A stretch of DNA of 39,363 bases, from positions 1 through 39,363 of the forward strand of contig JABWBD010000018.1 in the NCBI GenBank assembly GCA_013360685.1, given 5' to 3'. Under the pieces are notes generated by a model, which was given only the letters and a program-made list of their open reading frames with translations, was not told the origin of the DNA and did not search any database. Every line of letters starts with the position of its first letter. The stretch's first letter is position 1. Origin of the DNA: Pirellulales bacterium. Lineage in GTDB: Bacteria > Planctomycetota > Planctomycetia > Pirellulales > Thermoguttaceae. This document shows positions 31,023 to 38,688 of this stretch, one piece after another. The position numbers and the translations under genes were made by a program.

Positions 31023-33347
31023 ATGATTTCCCGGACCGTTTGCCCGCCGCTGGTGCGTGGTTTGCTCGCGACTTGCCTGCTGTACGCTTGCGGCTCGCGC
31101 CCAGTCGGCGCGGCCGACGGCGGTGCGGCGCAGGCCGTTCGCCTGGTGAACCATCGCCTGGAACTCTGGCTTGCTCCAACCGACGGCAGGGTGGAGCAGA
31201 TTCGCGACTTGAACACGGGCCACGACCACCTGGCCGCCGCTGCCCGGCGCAGCCCGCTTTGGAGCTTCCAAGCGACTGCGGACGGCAAAGAGCGTCTTTT
31301 CACCCCTGCCGACGCAAAGTCGTTTCGCTGGCAACTGCTCGGCACGCAGACGCCGGCCCTTCGGCTGACCTGGACCGGTTTCGATCTGGCTGCTGCCCCG
31401 GGCCTGACCGTCGAAGTGAAGGTCCAGCTTGACGAGCGGGAGCCGACGAGCGTCTGGGAGATCTCGCTGCGGAGTCCCGGTCGGCTTTCGGTCGAGGAGA
31501 TCCATTTTCCCGTCGTTTCCGGCGTTGCCTTTCAGGAACACGAGGTGCTTGCCGTGCCTCACTGGATGGGCGAGAAGGCGGCGGAACCGCGGAAGCTGCT
31601 GGGCGGACGTGACGGACGAGGCCGCCGGCTCGAGTGGCCCTATCCGGGCCATCTCTCGCTCCAATGTCTGGCCTGGTATCGCGAGAACGGCCCCGGACTC
31701 TACGCCGCCTCTCACGATGCGACCGCCCAGCGCAAAGGCTTCGCCGTTTGGGGCGATACGCAGTCACAAGTCCACATCGAGACGGTCCACTATCCAGCGC
31801 CCCGAAGCCGCGCGGAAGATGCAATCTCGCCCGGCTACCCGGTCCACCTGGGCACGTTTTGCGGCGATTGGCTGACCGCCGCCGAGCGCTACCGGACATG
31901 GGGCGCCGAGCAGGCGTGGGCACGGGAAAGCCGGCTCAAGAAAGCGGAGGTCCCGGACTGGGTGCTCCAAACCGGTTTGTGGGTCTGGAACCGCGGCCGC
32001 TCGCCCGGCGTGCTTCCTCCCGCCGCCGCGATGAAGAGAGAACTCGGGCTGCCGGTGAGCGTGTTCTGGCACTGGTGGCACGGCTGCCCCTACGACACCG
32101 GGTTTCCCGAGTACCTTCCGCCGCGCGAAGGAGCGAAAGAATTCCGCGCGGCCCTGGCCGAGGCCCATCGTGAAGACGTGCGGGCATTGGTCTACATGAA
32201 CCAGCGCCTGTGGGGCATGACGACGAAGAGCTGGACCGGGGAAAATGCCGCGGCGTTTGCCGTGAAGGGCCCGGGCGGCGCGATCCGGCCGGAAGTCTAC
32301 AACACCTTCACGCGCCAGCCCTGTGCGTCGATGTGCATGGGCACGTCCTTCTGGCGCAACAAGTATGCCGGCCTGGCCGAAGAAGCGGTCGCGGACCTGG
32401 GCGTGGACGGGATCTACATGGACCAGGCATGCAGCAGCCTCCCCTGCTACGATGCCAGCCACGGTCATCCCTTGGGCGCAGGCAGCTTCTGGACGGAGGG
32501 TTTTCAGAAGCTGGCCGCAGACATCCGCCGGCGTAGCCAGGGAAGGCCGGTCGCGCTGGCCGGCGAAGGGTGCGGCGAGGCATGGCTGCCGCACCTCGAC
32601 CTGATGCTGACTCTCCAAGTCAGCCGCGAGCGCTACGCCGCGATCCAGGACGGCTGGGAGGTGATCCCCTTCTTTCACGCCGTTTACCATCCTTTCGGGA
32701 TCCTCTACGGCAATTACTCGTCGCTGACGGTTCCGCCCTACGACGACCTCTGGCCCGCGGAACACGCGCCGCCGCGGCCGCTGGAACTTCTGGACCGCAA
32801 GTTTTCCGGCCAGTTTTGTCTGGAACAAGCCCGCGCGTTCGTGTGGGGACAACAGCCGACGATCGCCAATTTCCTCCCTTCGCAGTCCGCCGAACGGCGG
32901 CGCGAGATCGACTACATGGTACGCCTGGCCAAGGTCCGCCAGCGGGCCCAGAAGTACCTGGTCCACGGCACGTTCCTGCGCCCGCCGGCGATCGACGCCC
33001 CGGCGGTCATGTTGGATTTCTCGCGGCTGTCCATCTATGCGGGCCAGAAAGACCGCGTCCAGTCGTTTGAGAAGACTTGCCCGGCGGCCCTGGCCGCCGC
33101 GTGGCAGGCGCCGGATGGAAACGTGGGGATTGCCCTGGCAAGCATTGTGGATAGGCCGATGACGCTGACCTTGCGGCCAAGTCGGGAACTGGATAGTCTG
33201 CCCAGAGGCGCGACGGTTGTCCGGATCGACGAAGACGGCCCTGCGGAAGCTGGAAGGATCGAGAAGGGCTCCGCGATCGTTGAATTGGATCCATTGGACG
33301 CGTGTCTGCTCGAGATCACGGCTTTGCCTTGCCGTTCCGCTCGTTGA
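31023..33347 (+). CDS. Exported DUF6259-type glycosidase-like protein
   Basis: 774 residues, starting MISRTVCPPLVRGLLATCLL; the signal ends in LLYACGS, a possible lipobox. An N-terminal galactose-mutarotase-like sandwich (about 30-300) reads VRLVNHRLELWLAPTDGRVE. The TIM barrel then has VSVFWHWWHGCPYDTGFPEY, RALVYMNQRLWG, VDGIYMDQACSS with the putative nucleophile Asp, and VALAGEGCGEAW with the putative acid. The C-terminal beta domain has ATVVRIDEDGPAEAG. This layout is that of DUF6259 proteins, related to GH-clan alpha-glycosidases. AAGGAG lies about ten bases before the chosen ATG; an open frame from 30936 is mostly MITE-flank sequence. The gene's end overlaps the racemase-like gene's end by 32 bases (convergent). 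Confidence 0.83.
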   Translation: MISRTVCPPLVRGLLATCLLYACGSRPVGAADGGAAQAVRLVNHRLELWLAPTDGRVEQIRDLNTGHDHLAAAARRSPLWSFQATADGKERLFTPADAKSFRWQLLGTQTPALRLTWTGFDLAAAPGLTVEVKVQLDEREPTSVWEISLRSPGRLSVEEIHFPVVSGVAFQEHEVLAVPHWMGEKAAEPRKLLGGRDGRGRRLEWPYPGHLSLQCLAWYRENGPGLYAASHDATAQRKGFAVWGDTQSQVHIETVHYPAPRSRAEDAISPGYPVHLGTFCGDWLTAAERYRTWGAEQAWARESRLKKAEVPDWVLQTGLWVWNRGRSPGVLPPAAAMKRELGLPVSVFWHWWHGCPYDTGFPEYLPPREGAKEFRAALAEAHREDVRALVYMNQRLWGMTTKSWTGENAAAFAVKGPGGAIRPEVYNTFTRQPCASMCMGTSFWRNKYAGLAEEAVADLGVDGIYMDQACSSLPCYDASHGHPLGAGSFWTEGFQKLAADIRRRSQGRPVALAGEGCGEAWLPHLDLMLTLQVSRERYAAIQDGWEVIPFFHAVYHPFGILYGNYSSLTVPPYDDLWPAEHAPPRPLELLDRKFSGQFCLEQARAFVWGQQPTIANFLPSQSAERRREIDYMVRLAKVRQRAQKYLVHGTFLRPPAIDAPAVMLDFSRLSIYAGQKDRVQSFEKTCPAALAAAWQAPDGNVGIALASIVDRPMTLTLRPSRELDSLPRGATVVRIDEDGPAEAGRIEKGSAIVELDPLDACLLEITALPCRSAR

Positions 33348-34830
33348 ACTCGCCGAGGAGCTTCCACACCGCCGGCAGTTGGCTTTGCAGCCGTTGGGCG
33401 GTCTGGGGATCGAGTTCGCGCGGCCGCAGAGGAACGGGCCGGAAATCGGCGCCGACGTCCTCCCGCTTGCGGCCGTACTTGTACTCGTGCGCGAACTGCC
33501 CCTGGGCAGTCAACTCGACGGCCGGGCATTTCCGGCACGGCACCGTGATAAAGAATTCCCCGCGCGTCGGGCTGAGCGGATCTTCGACGGTCCGGTCGAA
33601 CCTCTTCTCTTCAACGAGGCGCCGGTGCAGCTCGCGGGCAGTGAAACGGGCCGGATCGATCCATGCGACGCTCGGAGCCATGCAGTCGCGATAAGGGTAC
33701 GCGCCTCCTTCACGGTAATCGCGCAACCGCTTAAGTTCCCGGCGAAACGTCTCGGCGTAGTAGGGGAAGTGGGTGCAGCCCAGAACGACGGCGCGGAGAG
33801 GTCCCGCCCGGGGCGATTTGCGCAAGTTCTCCAGCAAAGCGACCAGGTCGTATCTCAGATAGTTCTCCACGCTGTTGAGCTGCAATTCGTCGGGTTGGTC
33901 GGGCGGGCCCTGGAAAAGCATGCGCCCTTCGGAGAAATCGAATCCATAGCGGCGGAGAATGCCGCGGTCGATCCTGGCGAGAGGATGGTCCAGCGAAGGT
34001 CCCTGGTAGGCCTCGCGAGGACGTCGGATCTCGGAACCGGGCACGACGAACTCGCGGATGCCGTCGATCGCGCCGGCCAGCCCCAGCGAGCCTTGTTGGA
34101 CGACGTCGATCCGATGTGTCAGACCTCGCCGCGCCGCCTCCGCGCGGATCGCGCGTGGATAGGCTTCCGACAGGACCGTGCCACGCGTGGCGAGCACCCC
34201 GATCGTGCCGCTCCGCCCGTCGGCGAAGACATCGACCGCGCCGCGTGCCCCGGCATCGACAACGCCGATCACCGGGACCGTAAGGCCGGCGTCGGCCACC
34301 ATTTGTTCGATATCGTCCTTGCCGTAGGCGGTGGCCGTGTTGCAGGCGATCACGATGGCTTTGACCGGCGCCTTGCCGCGGGCCGGCTCCGCCTCGGCGT
34401 GCGCGAAGTGCTTGTCGCCCAGGAGAAACTCGGCGTCCTTGACGATCAGGTCTTCCAAGTACGCTTGCTTTCCCACGCTCGGATAGTTGCCGTAGGGCAT
34501 ATTGGCCTGGTCGGCCAGAAAAATAAACGACTCCTCGCCGAAGTCGGCCTTTCCGTCGCCGCCGGCCGCAGGGCCGTGCGTGGCGTTGTCGAAGGCGTCG
34601 ATGGCGAGGATCGCTTCGAGCACCGCCAGCCCGCCGGTGCCCGAGTCGAACACTCCGATCGGGAATTCGGCTGGATCGATCCGCTCGGAGGCGCGGTAAG
34701 ACTCGCGCGCGGCCTGCACGGCTTCCGATCGCGTCGCCGTGGAGGCGGACTCTCGGTCGGCTGCGGCGGCGTACAAGGACGCCAGGATGACCAGCAATAG
34801 CGGAAGCAATCTCAGTGGCCGTGGCCCCAT
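33316..34830 (-). CDS. Exported glutamate-racemase homologue with C-terminal extension
   Basis: 504 residues against about 265 for MurI. A signal peptide (LRLLPLLLVILASLYAAAA) precedes the two-domain Asp/Glu racemase fold. Catalytic-site residues are complete: Asp62 in GVFDSGTGGLAVL, Cys163 in VIACNTATAYG, Cys352 and His354 in VLGCTHFPYY. MurI makes D-glutamate for peptidoglycan in the cytoplasm, so a signal peptide and loops absent from MurI (residues 81-100 and about 265-335) suggest a different, extracytoplasmic role. The last 115 residues are novel to me, with a CxxC (FITVPCRKCPAVEL). It is convergent with the DUF6259 gene. Upstream sits a region of unknown content. Confidence 0.85.
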   Translation of the reverse strand: MGPRPLRLLPLLLVILASLYAAAADRESASTATRSEAVQAARESYRASERIDPAEFPIGVFDSGTGGLAVLEAILAIDAFDNATHGPAAGGDGKADFGEESFIFLADQANMPYGNYPSVGKQAYLEDLIVKDAEFLLGDKHFAHAEAEPARGKAPVKAIVIACNTATAYGKDDIEQMVADAGLTVPVIGVVDAGARGAVDVFADGRSGTIGVLATRGTVLSEAYPRAIRAEAARRGLTHRIDVVQQGSLGLAGAIDGIREFVVPGSEIRRPREAYQGPSLDHPLARIDRGILRRYGFDFSEGRMLFQGPPDQPDELQLNSVENYLRYDLVALLENLRKSPRAGPLRAVVLGCTHFPYYAETFRRELKRLRDYREGGAYPYRDCMAPSVAWIDPARFTARELHRRLVEEKRFDRTVEDPLSPTRGEFFITVPCRKCPAVELTAQGQFAHEYKYGRKREDVGADFRPVPLRPRELDPQTAQRLQSQLPAVWKLLGEFNERNGKAKP

Positions 34831-35194
34831 TGTTTTCGACTCCAGCTTGCCCCGTCAATCCGCCTCGGGATCCGGCAACTGGCCCGTTTCGACGGCCAGG
34901 CGCAACTCCTCGGGAGCGACGTTCCAGGTTGCCTGATAGGTCGACTGCCTCCGGCTCTCTTGAGGGGGACAAGCAGAGGAAACCCTTTCCGCGATTCTCC
35001 TATTCGCATTGTACTCCCGGGCCGCGGGGACGCGAAGCCGGTGCCGTGTTGCTGCTGCGCAGTGGTTCTGGACTTCTACGGTCCAGCAGTTTCCGCCGCG
35101 GTGGGCAACGCTGTGAAGCATTTTTCTGCGCGGAATGTGCCGGGAGAGACATCGTGGCCTGGGGGAGAACCGCCTTGGGCGGGAAATGGAGCTT
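34831..35194. other. Intergenic region with an unassigned C-terminus-like frame
   Basis: Between the Ada-like gene and the racemase gene (both minus). Near the right edge of the racemase gene a minus frame ends at 34855 with VAPEELRLAVETGQLPDPEAD, which has protein-like composition but no start nearby; it may be the end of a lost gene. A 6-bp CTGGAC/GTCCAG hairpin lies at 35068-35086. Nothing else was recognised. Confidence 0.4.
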
Positions 35195-35620
35195 TCACGG
35201 GCTGCACCGGGCACAGGGCCTTTTGCCTGCCCGGGTCGCCGCGTCCCGGCTGGCGTAACACACCATGTTCTTCTCCGCAATCTTCTCCGCCGACTTGCAG
35301 CCGGCACGATGGAACACCTTGGAGCCGGTACCGGCGACGTAGCCGCTTGAGACGGGGTCCGGCTCGACTTGTCCCGTCTGGTCCCGTGAATCGACTTCTT
35401 CCAAGACGACGACGGTGAGCGGCTTCCCCGGTTCTTGCAGGCGACGAAGACGCTCCAGGTCGAAACTCGGCGACTCTCCCGTGAAGGTGTTACCGAGATC
35501 GGCTGGACTGACACGGATCGTGACGGAACGGTCCTGGACTTCCTTCGGCAGACTTTCCTGGACTTCCTTGGCCAACTGCTTCATGACGGCCCGGCGGAAT
35601 GCGTCTTTTCCCGTTGCCAT
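35195..35620 (-). CDS. Small Cys-rich protein with an Ada-like metal-binding motif
   Basis: 141 residues. The C-terminal 45 residues read GSKVFHRAGCKSAEKIAEKN, VCYASRDAATRAGKRPCARC, which matches the short zinc-site pattern of the Ada N-terminal domain (C-x10-15-x-G-x-x-P-C-x-x-C). The N-terminal 90 residues are mostly charged helix and strand (LAKEVQESLPKEVQDRS) and not recognised. No signal peptide, so it should be cytoplasmic. In Ada this module transfers a methyl group to one Cys; stand-alone versions have unknown roles. The ATG has no obvious ribosome-binding site. Confidence 0.72.
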   Translation of the reverse strand: MATGKDAFRRAVMKQLAKEVQESLPKEVQDRSVTIRVSPADLGNTFTGESPSFDLERLRRLQEPGKPLTVVVLEEVDSRDQTGQVEPDPVSSGYVAGTGSKVFHRAGCKSAEKIAEKNMVCYASRDAATRAGKRPCARCSP

Positions 35621-35702
35621 GGCTGCACCATTTCAAGGAAGGTCCTGCGATCTCAAGTCTCTGTTGACCTGCGGGCGTGTCGCCGATCCGTTGCTGTGCA
35701 GG

Positions 35703-37181
35703 TTATTGGGGGGGTGGCATGTCGCTCGCCGCTTCCCGCAGAAGGCGGACCGCCGTCTCGGCCAGCAATTCTCCCGCGCCCGGCTTCACCGTCGAGTTCG
35801 TGACTTCGTAACTGCCGACCGCATAAGCGACGCGCGGGGGAACGTAAACCGTCTCGACGCAGTTGCACAACTCGACGACCAGCGTGGTCCGGAACGGCGA
35901 GGCCCGCTTGATCGCCAGCCCCAGGTCGACGAACACCTCGCCGGACAGGCAGACGATCGCCAGGTCGCGGCCCACGGCGATCACCTGGACATCGACCGGC
36001 AGGCTGTCGCCAACGCCGGCGCACGTGCGGGACAGTCCCCAACTCATCAGATCGGCGGACGCGGCCAGCGGCTCGCGGTTTCGCAACCGATCCAGGATCA
36101 ACGTCTTGTAGGCCGTAACCAGCGCGAAGAACTCGACCTGCTTGCCCGCTTTGGCGTCGGCAACCAGCGGCAGCGAGCGGGCCACGTCGGCGGCGGTGAT
36201 CTCCTGGAGCGGCAGGGCGACCCGGCCGGCGCGGACGCGCAGCACCGGCTGCTCGATCCGGGCCAGGTGTTTTGCCAAGCCCTTCTCGACCGTGGCGGCG
36301 AGCGACTGGCCGATGAAATCGGTCTTGTTGACCGCCTTGGCGGTCGGGTCGGAGTGGTTGATGTCCCCGCAGCAGCCGTTGCCGAAAATGGAGATGACGT
36401 CCGGCCCCAGCGTCTGCCGCAGCGACTGCTCGACGTAGAATGGATAATCGCCGCTCCACAAAGTTCCACCGACGGTGTCCAAGTGCAGGGCAAAGTTCGT
36501 CAGCACGCCCAGCGGACGGTCTCCGTCGGCAGCCCGCACGAGCAGGAGGCCGACCTCGGGATCGATCGGGCCAGCGGCCCGGACGACCTCCGGGTTGTCC
36601 AGTCGCATCCACGTCCGCACGCTGCCGTCGCGCATCACGAACCGGCGGTTGAACGAGATCGGCGTCTCTTGCCGCGCCGAACCGGCCAGCAGGGCGACGG
36701 GCTGCACGCCCTTGTCGGCGCGGACAATCGCGTCGACGATCCCGCTGATGAGCTTCGCCGAGTAGCGATCCTGGCCGGCCTCGGGCGGGGCGCCCAGGTA
36801 TTCGTACAGGTCGCGGGAATAATCGGGCGCGGTGTGCGAGTGCGTGGCGGTCAGGATGATGTGTGCGGCGGGGATGCCGGTCTTCTCCGAGGCCAGACGC
36901 CGCACCGACGCGGAGAGGTCTGCCGCGATGCCGGTCAGGTCGCAGGCCACGAAGGCCGCCTGGTCCGTGTCGCTGCGAAAGACGATTGCCTTGGCTTTCA
37001 GCGGATCGCGAATCCCCGTGGCCCTGCGCTCATGGTAGTAGCCCGCCATGGGAAAGCCCTCGGGAGGCGTGATGTCGGCTTCCGCCACGCCGACGCGGAC
37101 GGGCGGTGGAGCCGCTGCCACGGCACTCGCGAGGCCCAACGTCAGCAAACCGATCGACAGAAAACGCAATGCGCTACTCAT
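35703..37181 (-). CDS. Neutral/alkaline ceramidase-like exported hydrolase
   Basis: 492 residues, beginning MSSALRFLSIGLLTLGLAS with the signal ending at VAAAP. The family opening VRVGVAEADITPPEGFPMAG leads to the first zinc motif ILTATHSHTAPD (HxH), and a second metal region is in NFALHLDTVGG. The segment SIFGNGCCGDINHSDP is the ceramidase/alkaline hydrolase signature loop (Gly-Asp-Ile-Asn). Members hydrolyse ceramide or related amides in the periplasm or outside; the substrate in planctomycetes is undefined. The C-terminal Ig-like domain found in true ceramidases is not evident, so the protein is shorter than these (about 650). Confidence 0.85.
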   Translation of the reverse strand: MSSALRFLSIGLLTLGLASAVAAAPPPVRVGVAEADITPPEGFPMAGYYHERRATGIRDPLKAKAIVFRSDTDQAAFVACDLTGIAADLSASVRRLASEKTGIPAAHIILTATHSHTAPDYSRDLYEYLGAPPEAGQDRYSAKLISGIVDAIVRADKGVQPVALLAGSARQETPISFNRRFVMRDGSVRTWMRLDNPEVVRAAGPIDPEVGLLLVRAADGDRPLGVLTNFALHLDTVGGTLWSGDYPFYVEQSLRQTLGPDVISIFGNGCCGDINHSDPTAKAVNKTDFIGQSLAATVEKGLAKHLARIEQPVLRVRAGRVALPLQEITAADVARSLPLVADAKAGKQVEFFALVTAYKTLILDRLRNREPLAASADLMSWGLSRTCAGVGDSLPVDVQVIAVGRDLAIVCLSGEVFVDLGLAIKRASPFRTTLVVELCNCVETVYVPPRVAYAVGSYEVTNSTVKPGAGELLAETAVRLLREAASDMPPPQ

Positions 37182-37240
37182 AGCAGGTCCTCCGATGCAG
37201 GTCGCCGTTCAAGAATGACTTAGCCGTCTGTCAGAATCTG

Positions 37241-37328
37241 GGAGTTAGGAGTCAGGATTTAGAATGGCGAAGCGGCGGCGATTAGCGGGCGACCGACCCT
37301 CTCATTCTAACTCCTGACTCCTAGCTCC
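37241..37328. repeat. 26-bp inverted repeat between the AKR-like and ceramidase-like genes
   Basis: The left arm (37241-37266) and right arm (37303-37328) match as reverse complements with two mismatches: GGAGTTAGGAGTCAGGATTT... against GGAGCTAGGAGTCAGGAGTT... The loop is 36 bases. There is no T-run on the minus strand after the hairpin, so it resembles an intergenic repeat more than a terminator. Confidence 0.7.
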
Positions 37329-37342
37329 CCTTCCTGAAACCC

Positions 37343-38446
37343 TCACACGTACTCCCAACCTTTCAGCCATTGGTAGTTCCTCGGCAGGCCGGCCCAGGCG
37401 CGGTCCATGGCCCGGTCGAGCTCCGCGCGCTCGGCAATGTCAAGCTCGCGGCGCTCTTTCACCGCCAGGGCGACGTTGTCGACCTGTTGCTCCGAGATCA
37501 TGCCGGCCATCGGCGCCGTGATCGCCGGATTGCAGAGGATGCAGCGGATGGCCAGCCGGGCCATGCGGTTGTCTTCTTCCAGGTGAGGACTTGCCGGGGA
37601 ACTGTCGCCTCGGAAGATGGAATTGCTGGCAAACGGCTTGATACCCAGCCAGCCGATGTCGTGCTTCTGTACGGACGCCCAGAGCCCCGTCTCGTCGGTC
37701 ACCATCTTGGTCTTGGCGGTGTACGGAGTAAGGACCACCTCCACCTGGTCGCGATAGGTTTCGATCAGCTTCTTCAGATGGGGCCGATCGTGAGAGGAGA
37801 AGCCGATAAAACGGGCCCGCCCCGTGCGCTTGGCCCAATCCAAGGCGGCGGCCGCTTCCTCGACCTCGGGCACCGTGTGTTGGCTGCTCTGGGTCAACAG
37901 GCTGATTCTCCAGAGATCGACGTAGTCCAGGCCGGCCTCGCGCATCCCCTGGTCGAGACCTTCCTGGAGCTTCTTGTTCGACCGCCATTCCGGGTAGCGG
38001 CTTTCCCAAATGTGCCAGGAATAGCCGAAGTACATTTTGTCGCGGCGGCCCTTCAGGGCGCGGCTGTATGCCAGGATCTCTTCGCGGCAGCACGCGTCGA
38101 CGTAGTTGATGCCTCGCTCCAGACATCGATCGACCACGTTCTTGCGGTTCTCCTGAAACTCGGGCCGGTCGATCTTCATGGTCATCCAGCCGGGCACCTG
38201 CTCACCGCCGATCATCGTGTCGACCCGCTTCCAATGCCCGCCCAAGGCCACAGCCGAGATCATCAGGTTGGTGCGTCCCAGGCGGCGGTATTCCATGTCC
38301 GGGTTGTAGTTGAGGATCTTGCTCGTGTCCTCGCCCGTGGGGTTGCCGGCTCGCACGGTCCTGGTTGCCGCCAGTCCCGTGGCGAGCGTGGCCACCGCGG
38401 CAGCTCCCGCGCGGACGAAATCCCGACGTGTCACTTCGAGGACCAT
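37343..38446 (-). CDS. Tat-exported aldo/keto-reductase-fold protein, degenerate active site
   Basis: 367 residues. Tat signal: TRRDFVRAGAAAVATLATGL. The body fits the AKR barrel (MEYRRLGRTNLMISAVALGG; ARFIGFSSHDRPHLKKLIE; AITAPMAGMISEQQVDNV). The classic tetrad is largely missing: where DTAxxY should stand it reads YVDACCREEILAYS, so Tyr is absent; the Lys strand is MYFGYSWH; and the His of DYVDLxxxH is DYVDLWRISLL. Only the Asp seems kept. It may bind a cofactor or act as a non-redox protein. AAGGAG lies eight bases before the ATG at 38446; upstream open codons to 38566 have no similarity. Confidence 0.83.
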   Translation of the reverse strand: MVLEVTRRDFVRAGAAAVATLATGLAATRTVRAGNPTGEDTSKILNYNPDMEYRRLGRTNLMISAVALGGHWKRVDTMIGGEQVPGWMTMKIDRPEFQENRKNVVDRCLERGINYVDACCREEILAYSRALKGRRDKMYFGYSWHIWESRYPEWRSNKKLQEGLDQGMREAGLDYVDLWRISLLTQSSQHTVPEVEEAAAALDWAKRTGRARFIGFSSHDRPHLKKLIETYRDQVEVVLTPYTAKTKMVTDETGLWASVQKHDIGWLGIKPFASNSIFRGDSSPASPHLEEDNRMARLAIRCILCNPAITAPMAGMISEQQVDNVALAVKERRELDIAERAELDRAMDRAWAGLPRNYQWLKGWEYV

Positions 38447-38688
38447 GACGGTCTCCTTCAGGCTGCTAGTGCGCGGACCAATTGCGAAGCTATCTGATCT
38501 CGCCTCGCTGGGGCGGCGCCGAGGCGGACGCCGTCTGCGAGTATACGTAAAGCCAACGCCGATCACAAGAGTTCCGAACCGAGCGAGGGCAGTGCCCGTT
38601 CACAGCTTCCGGCATCGGCATTTTGAAGCACTTCCATTCCTGGACGGACACGAGGTGGTCCAAGGATTGTCGCGGGCATGGAGACGTT

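Noticed and set aside
33217..34800. Plus-strand frame opposite the racemase homologue
   Set aside because: No motif; the minus strand has the full racemase site.
35415..37223. 602-codon plus-strand frame opposite the ceramidase-like gene
   Set aside because: Antisense shadow crossing two genes and an intergenic gap.
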